This document shows, in pieces, positions 9,225-16,652 of a stretch of DNA of 26,651 bases. The stretch's first letter is position 1. Each line of letters opens with the position of its first letter. The stretch is from a bacterium. GTDB taxonomy: Bacteria; JAMCPX01. A program made the position numbers and the translations under genes. The stretch spans positions 1 through 26,651 of the forward strand of contig JAJYJX010000008.1 of NCBI GenBank assembly GCA_021789095.1, in the 5' to 3' direction. The notes beneath the pieces were generated by a model. That model saw only the letters and a program-made list of their open reading frames with translations, was not told the DNA's origin and did no database searches.

Positions 9225-10670
9225 ATGAGTGAAATGAAGCTGAAAAAGATAGATGCTTTCAGGTGGCAGATACAGCAGGAAAACGGCATGAACGTGCCGG
9301 GTATCGTTTATGCCGATGACAGGATGATGGAAGAGCTGCGTAATGATGAATCACTAAAACAGGTACGCAATGTTGCAATGCTGCCCGGCATTATTTATGC
9401 CTCTATTGCAATGCCCGACATACATACAGGTTATGGTTTTCCGATTGGGGGTGTTGCTGCTTTTGACAGCACGGAGGGCATTATCTCACCGGGCGGCGTT
9501 GGTTATGATATCAACTGCGGGGTAAGGCTGTTGAGAACAAACCTGAACAGGGAAGAGATCAAACCAATCATAGAAAAGCTCGTTGACAGTGTATTTTCAA
9601 ATGTACCCTCAGGCGTTGGTTCCCACAGAAAAGACATACGCTTTTCCAGGGCAGACCTTGATCTGGTTTCGGTACATGGCGCAAAGAATATCATTTCAAG
9701 GGGCTTTGGTTTCCCCGAAGACGAGCGTAGGATCGAAGAATCAGGCGCTATTTCCGGGGCCGACCCGGAGAATGTAAGCCAGAGGGCTAAAGAGCGCGGG
9801 CACGATCAGCTGGGCACCCTTGGTTCCGGCAATCACTTTATAGAAATAGGATTTGTGGAAGATATCTATGATCCCGAGACAGCACAGGCATTCGGATTGT
9901 TCCAAAATGGAATAACAGTACTTATCCATACAGGTTCTCGCGGGTTTGGTTATCAGATATGCGATGATTATATCCGCACCCTGCAGAACTATTCATACAA
10001 GCACGGCATAACGCTGCCCGATAGACAGCTTGTCTGGACGTACTTTAAGTCAAAAGAAGGACAGAAATATTTCAGCGCAATGAATTCAGCGGCAAATTTT
10101 GCATTCGCAAACAGGCAGTTGATAACTCACTGGGTTCGTGAATCTTTTGAACATGCGCTTGGCAGGAAGGCGCAAGCTATCGGCATGAACCTTGTATACG
10201 ACGTTGCCCATAATATCGCAAAAGAGGAAAAATACAGGATTCAGGGAAGGGAGCGCATGCTTATTGTGCACAGAAAGGGTGCCACACGAGCTTTCCCGGC
10301 AGGTCATCCTGATGTTCCCGAGGTTTACAGATCAACCGGCCAGCCGGTGTTAATCCCCGGAGACATGGGCAGGTATTCATATGTGCTGGTTGGAACAGAA
10401 CGAACGTTAACGGAAACATTTGGAACAGTGTGTCATGGTGCGGGCAGGGTAATGAGCAGGGGTCAGGCAGTCAGGGCGGCAAAGGACAGACAGATTCTAC
10501 GGGAACTCAGGGGAAAGAACATTATTGTAAGAGGTGCGACAAGGGCCACGATCAATGAAGAGATACCGGAAGCATACAAGGATGTAAGCAGGGTAGTTGA
10601 TATCGTAGCAGGCGCAGGACTCGCAAAAAAAGTAGCAAAACTTCACCCCCTGGGTGTAGTTAAAGGATAA
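9225..10670 (+). CDS. rtcB: RNA-splicing ligase RtcB
   Basis: A GTP- and Mn(II)-dependent ligase that joins RNA 2',3'-cyclic phosphate or 3'-phosphate ends to 5'-OH ends. The 481-residue length is typical of the archaeal-like form. Visible motifs in order are MPDIHTGYGFPIGG, GGVGYDINCGVR with metal ligand Cys98, GSGNHF, IHTGSRGFGYQI, VYDVAHNIAKEE, and CHGAGR with the guanylylated His404. Cys98 and His404 fall at the same residue numbers as in the archaeal enzyme, so the core is essentially collinear. It follows archease, and the pair is probably cotranscribed. Neither an Rtc-type regulator nor the cyclase rtcA is nearby, so the RNA substrate (damaged tRNA/rRNA or a dedicated target) is unknown. 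ATG 9234, three codons in, is a possible alternative start. Confidence 0.95.
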   Translation: MSEMKLKKIDAFRWQIQQENGMNVPGIVYADDRMMEELRNDESLKQVRNVAMLPGIIYASIAMPDIHTGYGFPIGGVAAFDSTEGIISPGGVGYDINCGVRLLRTNLNREEIKPIIEKLVDSVFSNVPSGVGSHRKDIRFSRADLDLVSVHGAKNIISRGFGFPEDERRIEESGAISGADPENVSQRAKERGHDQLGTLGSGNHFIEIGFVEDIYDPETAQAFGLFQNGITVLIHTGSRGFGYQICDDYIRTLQNYSYKHGITLPDRQLVWTYFKSKEGQKYFSAMNSAANFAFANRQLITHWVRESFEHALGRKAQAIGMNLVYDVAHNIAKEEKYRIQGRERMLIVHRKGATRAFPAGHPDVPEVYRSTGQPVLIPGDMGRYSYVLVGTERTLTETFGTVCHGAGRVMSRGQAVRAAKDRQILRELRGKNIIVRGATRATINEEIPEAYKDVSRVVDIVAGAGLAKKVAKLHPLGVVKG

Positions 10671-10728
10671 TCGGCGATTAACCCGAAAAAGGCAATCAGA
10701 GAGTTTTGAAGTGTATGGTAGGAAATTA

Positions 10729-10759
10729 CAGGGGGGGCGGTTCACGAACCGCCCCCCTG
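10729..10759. terminator. GC-rich hairpin between convergent rtcB and citrate synthase
   Basis: A run of G plus cggttc pairs with gaaccg plus a run of C, giving about 12-14 base pairs with one bulged G and a tiny loop. It lies between the convergent stops. No strong T-run follows on either strand, so termination might be Rho-assisted or the hairpin may mainly protect 3' ends. Its placement suits a bidirectional terminator. Confidence 0.65.
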
Positions 10760-10781
10760 CGGTGACAATATTGATTTATAA

Positions 10782-12092
10782 TCAGGCTACCTTACTCTTT
10801 GCCGCTTCCTTGAGCATATTGATCGTTACGGATTTTGGCCTTTCAAGCGGTGCACCGACTGCCCTGTCCCATACTATCTGTGCTGTTATGCCCATTGCCC
10901 TTGAAACACCGAACAACACCGTGTAAAAATCAAATTCCGTGACTCCATAATGGCACTGAAGCGCTCCCGAATGTGCATCTACATTTGGCCATGGGTTCTT
11001 TGCCTTTCCCTGTTTAAGCAATACGTTCGGCACAACCTCAAACACGTTGCTTACTGTCTTGAACACAGGGTCTTCGGGCATATACTTTAAGGCAAACTCA
11101 CGCTGTGCAGTGTAGCGGGGATCGGTCTTTCTTAATACAGCATGACCATAGCCTGGAATTACCTTGCCGCTGCTGAGTGTATCATTTGCAAATTTCTCTA
11201 TCTGTTCCTTCGTAGGAACTCCATTGTGTATCTTCATGAGATCGAGTATCCATTTCAGGCATTCCTGGTTTGCCAGGCCGTGGAGCGGTCCTGCAAGGCC
11301 GTCCATTGCCCCGGATATTGAGTAATAAATGTCCGAAAGCGCAGTTGCGATTAAATGACCGGTATGCGCGCTGACATTTCCGCTTTCATGGTCGCTGTGG
11401 AGGATAAGGTAAAGACGCATAAGGTTTTTGTACTCAGGGTGTTCAACACCCATCATGTGGGCAAAATTGGCACCCCAGTCAAGCGACGGGTCGGGTGCGA
11501 TAAAGGTGTCACCCTTGTATGCCCTCCTGTATATGTACGCTGCTATTGCCGGCAGTTTTGCAAGCAGGTTCATGGAATCCTCAAGCATTGGTTCCCAGTA
11601 CTCTGTTTTTTTCATGCCTTCACTGTATCTTTTTGCAAAAAGGGACTCTCTCTGCAAGACAAGAACAGCTGTTGCAAACTGCGTCATAGGATGGGTGTCC
11701 ACGGGCATGGATCTGATGACATCATAAACGTACTGCGGTACAGTTGATCTTGTTTTAAACTCTTTCTCTATCTCCAACACATCGTCCTTTGACGGCATTT
11801 CTCCGGTTAAAAGCAAATACCATAAACCTGTAGGATAGGCTTCACTCTCAGCATTTGGCTTTGGTAATTTTTCCCGTACCTCCGGGATCGTATAATTACG
11901 GAATCTGATTCCTTCCTGTGGGTCCAGATACGAGGTTTCACAAACCATTGATTTTATGTCCCTCATGCCTCCCATGACCTGCTCTATAACAACTTCATCA
12001 AATTTCGTTTTACCCAGCTCTTTTGACAGCTTGGTAACTTCTTCACGCCATGACGGAATCAGCTTTGATAATTTGTCTTTGAGTCTACTCAT
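10782..12092 (-). CDS. gltA: Citrate synthase, mitochondrial/eukaryotic-like type
   Basis: Condenses acetyl-CoA and oxaloacetate to citrate. The start at 12092 (MSRLKDKLSKL) is chosen because AAAGGAG sits 7 bases upstream; the frame stays open for 11 more codons without an RBS. This gives 436 residues. The sequence resembles mitochondrial citrate synthases: LILHSDHESGNVSAHTGHL, then SGAMDGLAGPLHGLANQE, then GYGHAVLRKTDPR. Catalytic residues are His271, His317 and Asp372, each exactly three less than pig His274/His320/Asp375. Geobacter sulfurreducens is known to carry a eukaryote-like enzyme of this kind. The gene is divergent from the condensing-enzyme fusion and has its own promoter with an overlapping palindrome. 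Confidence 0.94.
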   Translation of the reverse strand: MSRLKDKLSKLIPSWREEVTKLSKELGKTKFDEVVIEQVMGGMRDIKSMVCETSYLDPQEGIRFRNYTIPEVREKLPKPNAESEAYPTGLWYLLLTGEMPSKDDVLEIEKEFKTRSTVPQYVYDVIRSMPVDTHPMTQFATAVLVLQRESLFAKRYSEGMKKTEYWEPMLEDSMNLLAKLPAIAAYIYRRAYKGDTFIAPDPSLDWGANFAHMMGVEHPEYKNLMRLYLILHSDHESGNVSAHTGHLIATALSDIYYSISGAMDGLAGPLHGLANQECLKWILDLMKIHNGVPTKEQIEKFANDTLSSGKVIPGYGHAVLRKTDPRYTAQREFALKYMPEDPVFKTVSNVFEVVPNVLLKQGKAKNPWPNVDAHSGALQCHYGVTEFDFYTVLFGVSRAMGITAQIVWDRAVGAPLERPKSVTINMLKEAAKSKVA

Positions 12093-12114
12093 ACGCTTTC
12101 TCCTTTCAAAATTT

Positions 12115-12126
12115 ATTGTATACAAT
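12115..12126. promoter_or_regulatory. Palindromic operator candidate ATTGTATACAAT
   Basis: A perfect 12-base palindrome overlaps the end of the citrate synthase -10 element and its predicted transcription start, where a bound repressor would block initiation. The form ATTG-N4-CAAT resembles sites of some GntR-family regulators, but the regulator is not encoded in the window and family assignment is inference. Confidence 0.5.
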
Positions 12127-12151
12127 ATACATCAACAAATTTTGCTGTCAA
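12124..12151 (-). promoter_or_regulatory. Citrate synthase promoter
   Basis: On the minus strand, TTGACA (12151-12146) and TATATT (12129-12124) are separated by 16 bases, a strong sigma70-type pattern. The predicted start of transcription is near 12117, about 25 bases upstream of the GTP-independent choice of ATG at 12092. Position and spacing support it; no transcript data are available. Confidence 0.65.
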
Positions 12152-12190
12152 CTAATACTGTTTTTACAGGACAAGGAATTTTTGAAATGA

Positions 12191-12218
12191 TTGACATTTT
12201 AATCAAACACGATTTAAA
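12191..12218 (+). promoter_or_regulatory. Promoter of the condensing-enzyme/thiolase operon
   Basis: TTGACA (12191-12196) and TTTAAA (12213-12218) are spaced by 16 bases, upstream of a strong RBS (AAGGAGG, 12262-12268). The -35 is consensus; the -10 matches at 4 of 6 positions. It faces away from the citrate synthase promoter. Confidence 0.5.
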
Positions 12219-12274
12219 ACCAGGTGCAGGCAGATTATTGCATCTGCAGAATCAATATAATAAGGAGGCAAACT

Positions 12275-13720
12275 ATGGTTGGTATCGTGTCGTACGGGGG
12301 GTATATCCCCAGACGAAGGCTGAACAGGATGTCGGTGATCCAGGAAATGGGGTGGTATATACCAGCACTGCTGATGGTTGCCAACGGTGAGCGCTCCATG
12401 TGCAACTGGGACGAAGACAGCATAACAATGGCGGTAGCGTCAGCGCGGGATTGTATTTCAGGGTTTGATAAATCAAAAATAGACGGTCTATTTCTTGCAA
12501 CAACAACACCTGCATACGCAGACAGGCAAAATGCAGGCATAGTGGCTGCAGGGTTGAATCTCAGGGAGAACATTGCTACGGCAGATTTTACATCTTCTTT
12601 AAAATCAGCGACATCTGCCGTGATTTCAGCCCTGGAATCCATAAAAAGCGGCGAAAAGGGTAATATTCTGGTTGCTGCCGCAGATCACAGAAAGACAAGG
12701 TCGGCAAGTTTTTATGAAATGTGGTTTGGTGATGGCTCAGCTTCACTTTTGCTTGGTAATGACAATGTCATAGCCGAATATAAGGGCTCGTATTCCATGT
12801 CCCTGGATTTTGTCGATCATTTCAGGGGCGAAGGGAAGGATTTCGATTATACATGGGAGGAGAGGTGGATCAGGGACGAAGGGTATGCAAAGATTATACC
12901 ACAGGCCATAAACGGGCTATTGGCAAAATACAAACTTTCAATAAAAGATATAGCAAGGGTTGTGTACCCGTGCTTTATATCAAGGGAGCACAAGGGTATC
13001 GCTAAAAAACTGGGCACATCCAGGGATCAAGTCATTGATAACATGCACGAGATGACAGGCGAAACAGGGGCAGCACATCCGCTGGTAATGCTTGTAAGCG
13101 CACTTGAGCAGGCAAAACCAGGGGAGAAGATTGTTGTTGCAAGTTTCGGTCAGGGCAGCGATGCACTGCTGTTCGAGGTTACAGGGAATATAACAAAACT
13201 TGCCCAGCGGGCAGGCGTAAAGGGTTCGCTGGCCAATAAAAAAGAAGAATCAAGTTATGCAAGGTTTTTAAAATTCAATGAATTGATAAATGCGGAGACA
13301 GGCATAAGGGCAGAGGCATCAACGCAGACAGCACTGACAGCACTGTGGCGCAACAGGAAAATGATACTCGGTTTCGTTGGCGGGAAATGCAAGAAATGCG
13401 GCACGGTCCAATACCCGAAAACGAATGTATGCGTAAATCCCAAGTGCAACACGTTCCACACGCAGGAGGATTACGAGTTTTCGGATAAAGAGGCAAAGGT
13501 TATGTCATTCACGGGCGATTACCTCGCAGTATCTGTGGAACCACCCGCTATCTACGGCATGGTACAGTTCGACGGCGGGGGAAGGACCCTTCTGGATTTC
13601 ACAGACTGCGACCTTGAAAACATGCAGGTGGGGCAAGCCATGAAACTGTCTTTCAGAAAAAAGTACCAGGACAAAGAGCGCGGGTTTACAGGATATTTCT
13701 GGAAGGCAACACCAAAATAG
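12275..13720 (+). CDS. HMG-CoA synthase-like protein fused to DUF35 zinc-ribbon/OB domain
   Basis: The 481-residue protein joins a thiolase-fold domain of the HMG-CoA-synthase/KAS III type (about 1-330) to a C-terminal DUF35 domain (about 365-481). The DUF35 part has a zinc ribbon, CKKCG and CVNPKC, followed by an OB-like domain. AAGGAGG 6 bases before ATG 12275 decides the start; the frame is open 17 codons further up. By eye alignment, the catalytic Cys falls at Leu109 (DFTSSLKSATSAV against DISAACSGFLYAL or EFACKAGTAAI). The HMGCS Glu aligns with Thr in ATTTPAYADRQ, and the HMGCS His region reads VVYPCFIS. It may therefore not be a true synthase. In archaea, thiolase, DUF35 and HMGCS form one complex; here DUF35 is fused and the thiolase gene follows directly. 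Function is uncertain: scaffold, aldolase-like enzyme or CoA-handling subunit. Confidence 0.8.
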   Translation: MVGIVSYGGYIPRRRLNRMSVIQEMGWYIPALLMVANGERSMCNWDEDSITMAVASARDCISGFDKSKIDGLFLATTTPAYADRQNAGIVAAGLNLRENIATADFTSSLKSATSAVISALESIKSGEKGNILVAAADHRKTRSASFYEMWFGDGSASLLLGNDNVIAEYKGSYSMSLDFVDHFRGEGKDFDYTWEERWIRDEGYAKIIPQAINGLLAKYKLSIKDIARVVYPCFISREHKGIAKKLGTSRDQVIDNMHEMTGETGAAHPLVMLVSALEQAKPGEKIVVASFGQGSDALLFEVTGNITKLAQRAGVKGSLANKKEESSYARFLKFNELINAETGIRAEASTQTALTALWRNRKMILGFVGGKCKKCGTVQYPKTNVCVNPKCNTFHTQEDYEFSDKEAKVMSFTGDYLAVSVEPPAIYGMVQFDGGGRTLLDFTDCDLENMQVGQAMKLSFRKKYQDKERGFTGYFWKATPK

Positions 13721-13738
13721 GTTTAAAGGAGGAATAAA

Positions 13739-14950
13739 ATGTCAACCGGAATCAAAGATAAAGTAGCAATAATTGGAATGGGCTGCACGAAGTTCGGTGA
13801 ACGGTGGGATGCCGGTGCAGAGGATTTGATGGTAGAGGCATTTGAGGAGGCAATTGCAGATGCAGGCATAGAGAAGAATATGATACAGGCAGCATGGTTC
13901 AGCGATTGCTTTGATGAGATACATGTGGGCAAGAGCGCGCTTCCGCTCTCCATAACCCTGCGGCTGCCCAATATTCCGGCAACAAGGGTTGAAAATTTCT
14001 GTGCCAGCGGAACGGAAGGATTCCGGGGAGCTGTTTATGCGGTAGCTTCGGGTGCATATGATATTGCACTCGCACTCGGCGTCGAAAAACTCAAGGATAT
14101 TGGTTATGGAGGTTTACCCAACTCAGGTTCCAACAGCGGCAGTCTTAACTGGCTGTGGATGCCAAATCTAACCGCCCCCGGTGCATTTGCCCAGCTTGCA
14201 ACAGCCTATGCTGCAAAATACAAGCTTTCGTTTGATGATCTTAAACGCGTACTTGCGCATATATCGGTAAAAAGTCATGCAAACGGTGCGTTGAATCCAA
14301 AGGCTCACCTGCGCACACCCATAACAGAGGATCAGGCCATATCATCGCCCATGGTGGCGCACCCCCTTGGATTGTTCGACTGCTGCGGTGTAAGTGACGG
14401 TGCGGCGGCAGCGATCGTTACTACGCCGGAGATAGCCAGAAAGCTTGGTAAAAAGGATCTTGTAACTGTTAAGGCTTTGCAGATAGCGCTGAGCAACGGG
14501 GAAGAAGCCCAGTTCAACGAATGGGACAGCACGTATTTTGTCAGTACGACAAAGGCAAGCGTTGCCGCTTATAAAGAGGCGGGCATAAAGGACCCGAGAA
14601 AAGAGATCAGTATGATGGAATTGCATGATTGTTTTTCAATAACTGAGCTTATAACCTATGAGGATCTGCATATATCTACAAGGGGCGGTGCACCAAAGGA
14701 TGTAATGGATGGATTTTTTGACCTCAGGGGCGGCGGTATTCCGACACAGGTGGACGGCGGGCTTAAATGCTTTGGTCATCCAATAGGGGCATCGGGCCTG
14801 CGCATGCTTTATGAGATGTACCTGCAGCTTCACGGTAAGGCAGGAGAGAGACAGTTGAAGGACCCAAAGCTCGGGCTAACACATAATCTCGGCGGCTTCC
14901 CGTTCATGAATGTAGTAAGCATAGCCGTTGTTGGTAAAGAAGGTATATAA
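13739..14950 (+). CDS. SCP2-type thiolase, partner of the DUF35 fusion
   Basis: A 403-residue thiolase of the SCP2/acetyl-CoA acetyltransferase-like group that usually works with DUF35 proteins. It forms or cleaves a 3-ketoacyl-CoA bond. The nucleophile is visible as Cys88 in VENFCASGTEGF, with His296 in MELHDCFS and His347 in CFGHPIGASG. The classical second cysteine near the C-terminus is replaced by the HNLGG motif, as usual for this group. AAAGGAGG lies just upstream (13725-13732), 18 bases after the fusion gene's stop, so they are one operon. Related pairs include archaeal acetoacetyl-CoA thiolase/DUF35/HMGCS and the BbsAB benzoylsuccinyl-CoA thiolase. The actual substrate here is unknown. 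Confidence 0.88.
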   Translation: MSTGIKDKVAIIGMGCTKFGERWDAGAEDLMVEAFEEAIADAGIEKNMIQAAWFSDCFDEIHVGKSALPLSITLRLPNIPATRVENFCASGTEGFRGAVYAVASGAYDIALALGVEKLKDIGYGGLPNSGSNSGSLNWLWMPNLTAPGAFAQLATAYAAKYKLSFDDLKRVLAHISVKSHANGALNPKAHLRTPITEDQAISSPMVAHPLGLFDCCGVSDGAAAAIVTTPEIARKLGKKDLVTVKALQIALSNGEEAQFNEWDSTYFVSTTKASVAAYKEAGIKDPRKEISMMELHDCFSITELITYEDLHISTRGGAPKDVMDGFFDLRGGGIPTQVDGGLKCFGHPIGASGLRMLYEMYLQLHGKAGERQLKDPKLGLTHNLGGFPFMNVVSIAVVGKEGI

Positions 14951-14979
14951 ATATATATAAAATTCTACATTCAAAATCA

Positions 14980-15009
14980 TAATTTCTAAACAGTACGGCT
15001 TAGAAATTA
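14980..15009. repeat. AT-rich stem-loop after the thiolase gene
   Basis: TAATTTCTAA (14980-14989) and TTAGAAATTA (15000-15009) are a perfect 10-base inverted repeat with a 10-base loop. It lies 30 bases past the thiolase stop and 83 before the next ATG. No T-tract follows, so it is a weak terminator at best; it could instead be an operator for the downstream gene. Confidence 0.4.
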
Positions 15010-15091
15010 GATGGTTTGAAATGAGCGGCACCAGCTTGGAACGGGTTGTGTTGAGGATTTAAATATTAGGATTTAGTGTTTAAGAGGGAGT

Positions 15092-15439
15092 ATGGCTGTT
15101 TACAAATATACACATCAGAATTTGGGAGAAGAGGTAACAGCTGTTTCAGGCTATTACTCATTGAAAAATGAGGCACAGCTGGAGTACGGAGGCAGGCAGT
15201 TGTATTATTATACAGGCTACAGCGTTGTTGATACTTCCTGCTGCGGCCCCGGCGGGTGCGGTTTTGCATTGGTTGTCGGATATATCGTAAACTGGAAAAA
15301 CGGCAGCACCGCAAATGGTATCGATACATCTGATATAGAGCCTGTAACGGATGATGCACAAAGGCAGGAAATAAGGAAGCTTCTTACCAAATCTATACAC
15401 GTACAGCAGGTTAATTTCTGGGCACCGCAGGCGCGGTAA
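15092..15439 (+). CDS. Conserved-looking 115-residue protein with CCGPGGC motif
   Basis: I do not recognise a named function. The protein is small, predicted soluble and has no signal peptide. Its middle carries VVDTSCCGPGGCGFALVVGY, with three cysteines in a glycine-rich turn, and the ends are Tyr/Gln-rich and polar. The cysteine cluster could bind a metal or cluster, or be redox-active. An RBS (gaggg) precedes the ATG, and the codon use looks like that of the neighbours. It stands alone between the thiolase operon and the efflux operon, 141 bases after one and 133 before the other. The next operon's gap begins with an A/T-rich stretch. Real coding status is likely; function is open. Confidence 0.75.
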   Translation: MAVYKYTHQNLGEEVTAVSGYYSLKNEAQLEYGGRQLYYYTGYSVVDTSCCGPGGCGFALVVGYIVNWKNGSTANGIDTSDIEPVTDDAQRQEIRKLLTKSIHVQQVNFWAPQAR

Positions 15440-15572
15440 GCCCTCCTGATAAGAAAAAAACATTGCAACCGACCGGCGCAGAAACACTTGACTTTTATCT
15501 TTTTTTATATGATTAAAAAATCTTCATTCATAAATTGAATTGCTGTTCGAAATTATTGAACGCGAGGTAAAT

Positions 15573-16652
15573 ATGAAAGATAAAAGGGTTGCAGCCGCAA
15601 TCATAATTATTCTTGGGTTTCTGGTAATACTGTTTATCAGAACAAGGGGTTCAGGCCGTCATGCTGTTAAACGCGCGACCATCCCTGCAGTAACAATCGG
15701 ATATCCCATGCAGATGGACCTGAATAAAACGATAACCCTTACCGGCAGTATTATGGCGGTTCAGCAGGCCAGCATATTTGCACGGGTAGGCGGATACCTT
15801 GAAAAGATCACGGTTGATGTGGGTGACAGGGTCAGCAGGGGGCAGGTCCTTGCCGTTATAAATTATAATGACCTGCAGAACCAGTACGAACAGGCAAAAG
15901 CAAACTTCGAGTATGCAAACATCCAGTACGAAAGGGCAAAAAAGCTGATCGAAAAACAGTTGATCTCGCAGAACGACCTTGATATGGCAAAAAACCAGTA
16001 CAGCGTGACACAGGCATTGATGAACGTAGCGGCACTTAATCTGAGTTATGCTACCATCCGTGCACCGTTCAGCGGTTACATAGCGAACAGGTATGTTGAT
16101 CCTGGTACGCTTGTCCCCGGTTCAACGCAGATGGTGCCTGCAACGCCCATTCTTGTTCTCGTGGATACCAATACGGTGAAAGTCATGGTAAACGTGTCCG
16201 AAAAGGACGTCTCAAATGTGCGCGCAGGAATGCCTGTTACAGCGGTGACCGACACATATCCGGATAAAATATTCAGGGGAGTTATAAGCCGCGTATCGCC
16301 TGCACTTGACCCGGCAACAAGGACCATGGGGGTTGAGGTGGATATACCCAATCCCCAGCACCTACTAAAGCCGGGCATGTTTTCCAGGGTCAGTATTGTT
16401 TCAGAATCGCATAAAAATATCCTGGCGGTCCCTGTATCGGCATTAATAAATACTGACGATAAAAAGAATCTCTATGTTGTTGAAAATGATAAGGCAATAC
16501 TTGTTCCCGTAGAAGACGGCATTGAATCCGGCGGTATGGTGGAAATTAAGAAAGGCATCAACCGGGAGTCCGCTGTCGTTGTGGCGGGACAGGAAGCGCT
16601 GCACGAAGGCGAGCAGGTGACAGTCCAGCAGCCTGCAGAGGAATCGAAATAA
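15573..16652 (+). CDS. RND efflux membrane fusion protein
   Basis: The periplasmic adaptor linking an RND pump to an outer-membrane channel. I choose ATG 15573 with GAGG five bases upstream; a TTG at 15540 would add 11 residues without an RBS. This gives 359 residues. An N-terminal membrane anchor (about 6-23) is not a lipoprotein box. Then come a lipoyl half with VGGYLEKITVDVGDRVSRGQ, an alpha-helical hairpin (NQYEQAKANFEYANIQYERA onward), the second lipoyl half ATIRAPFSGYIANRYVDPGT and beta-barrel/membrane-proximal domains. Its stop directly abuts the pump's ATG. The A/T-rich 133 bases upstream contain TTGACT (15488) but no convincing -10. Substrate cannot be inferred. Confidence 0.93.
   Translation: MKDKRVAAAIIIILGFLVILFIRTRGSGRHAVKRATIPAVTIGYPMQMDLNKTITLTGSIMAVQQASIFARVGGYLEKITVDVGDRVSRGQVLAVINYNDLQNQYEQAKANFEYANIQYERAKKLIEKQLISQNDLDMAKNQYSVTQALMNVAALNLSYATIRAPFSGYIANRYVDPGTLVPGSTQMVPATPILVLVDTNTVKVMVNVSEKDVSNVRAGMPVTAVTDTYPDKIFRGVISRVSPALDPATRTMGVEVDIPNPQHLLKPGMFSRVSIVSESHKNILAVPVSALINTDDKKNLYVVENDKAILVPVEDGIESGGMVEIKKGINRESAVVVAGQEALHEGEQVTVQQPAEESK

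Noticed and set aside
12275-14950. Mevalonate-pathway entry genes (acetoacetyl-CoA thiolase plus HMG-CoA synthase)
   Set aside because: No other mevalonate gene is present and the synthase-like domain seems to lack its catalytic residues, so the label is not supported.
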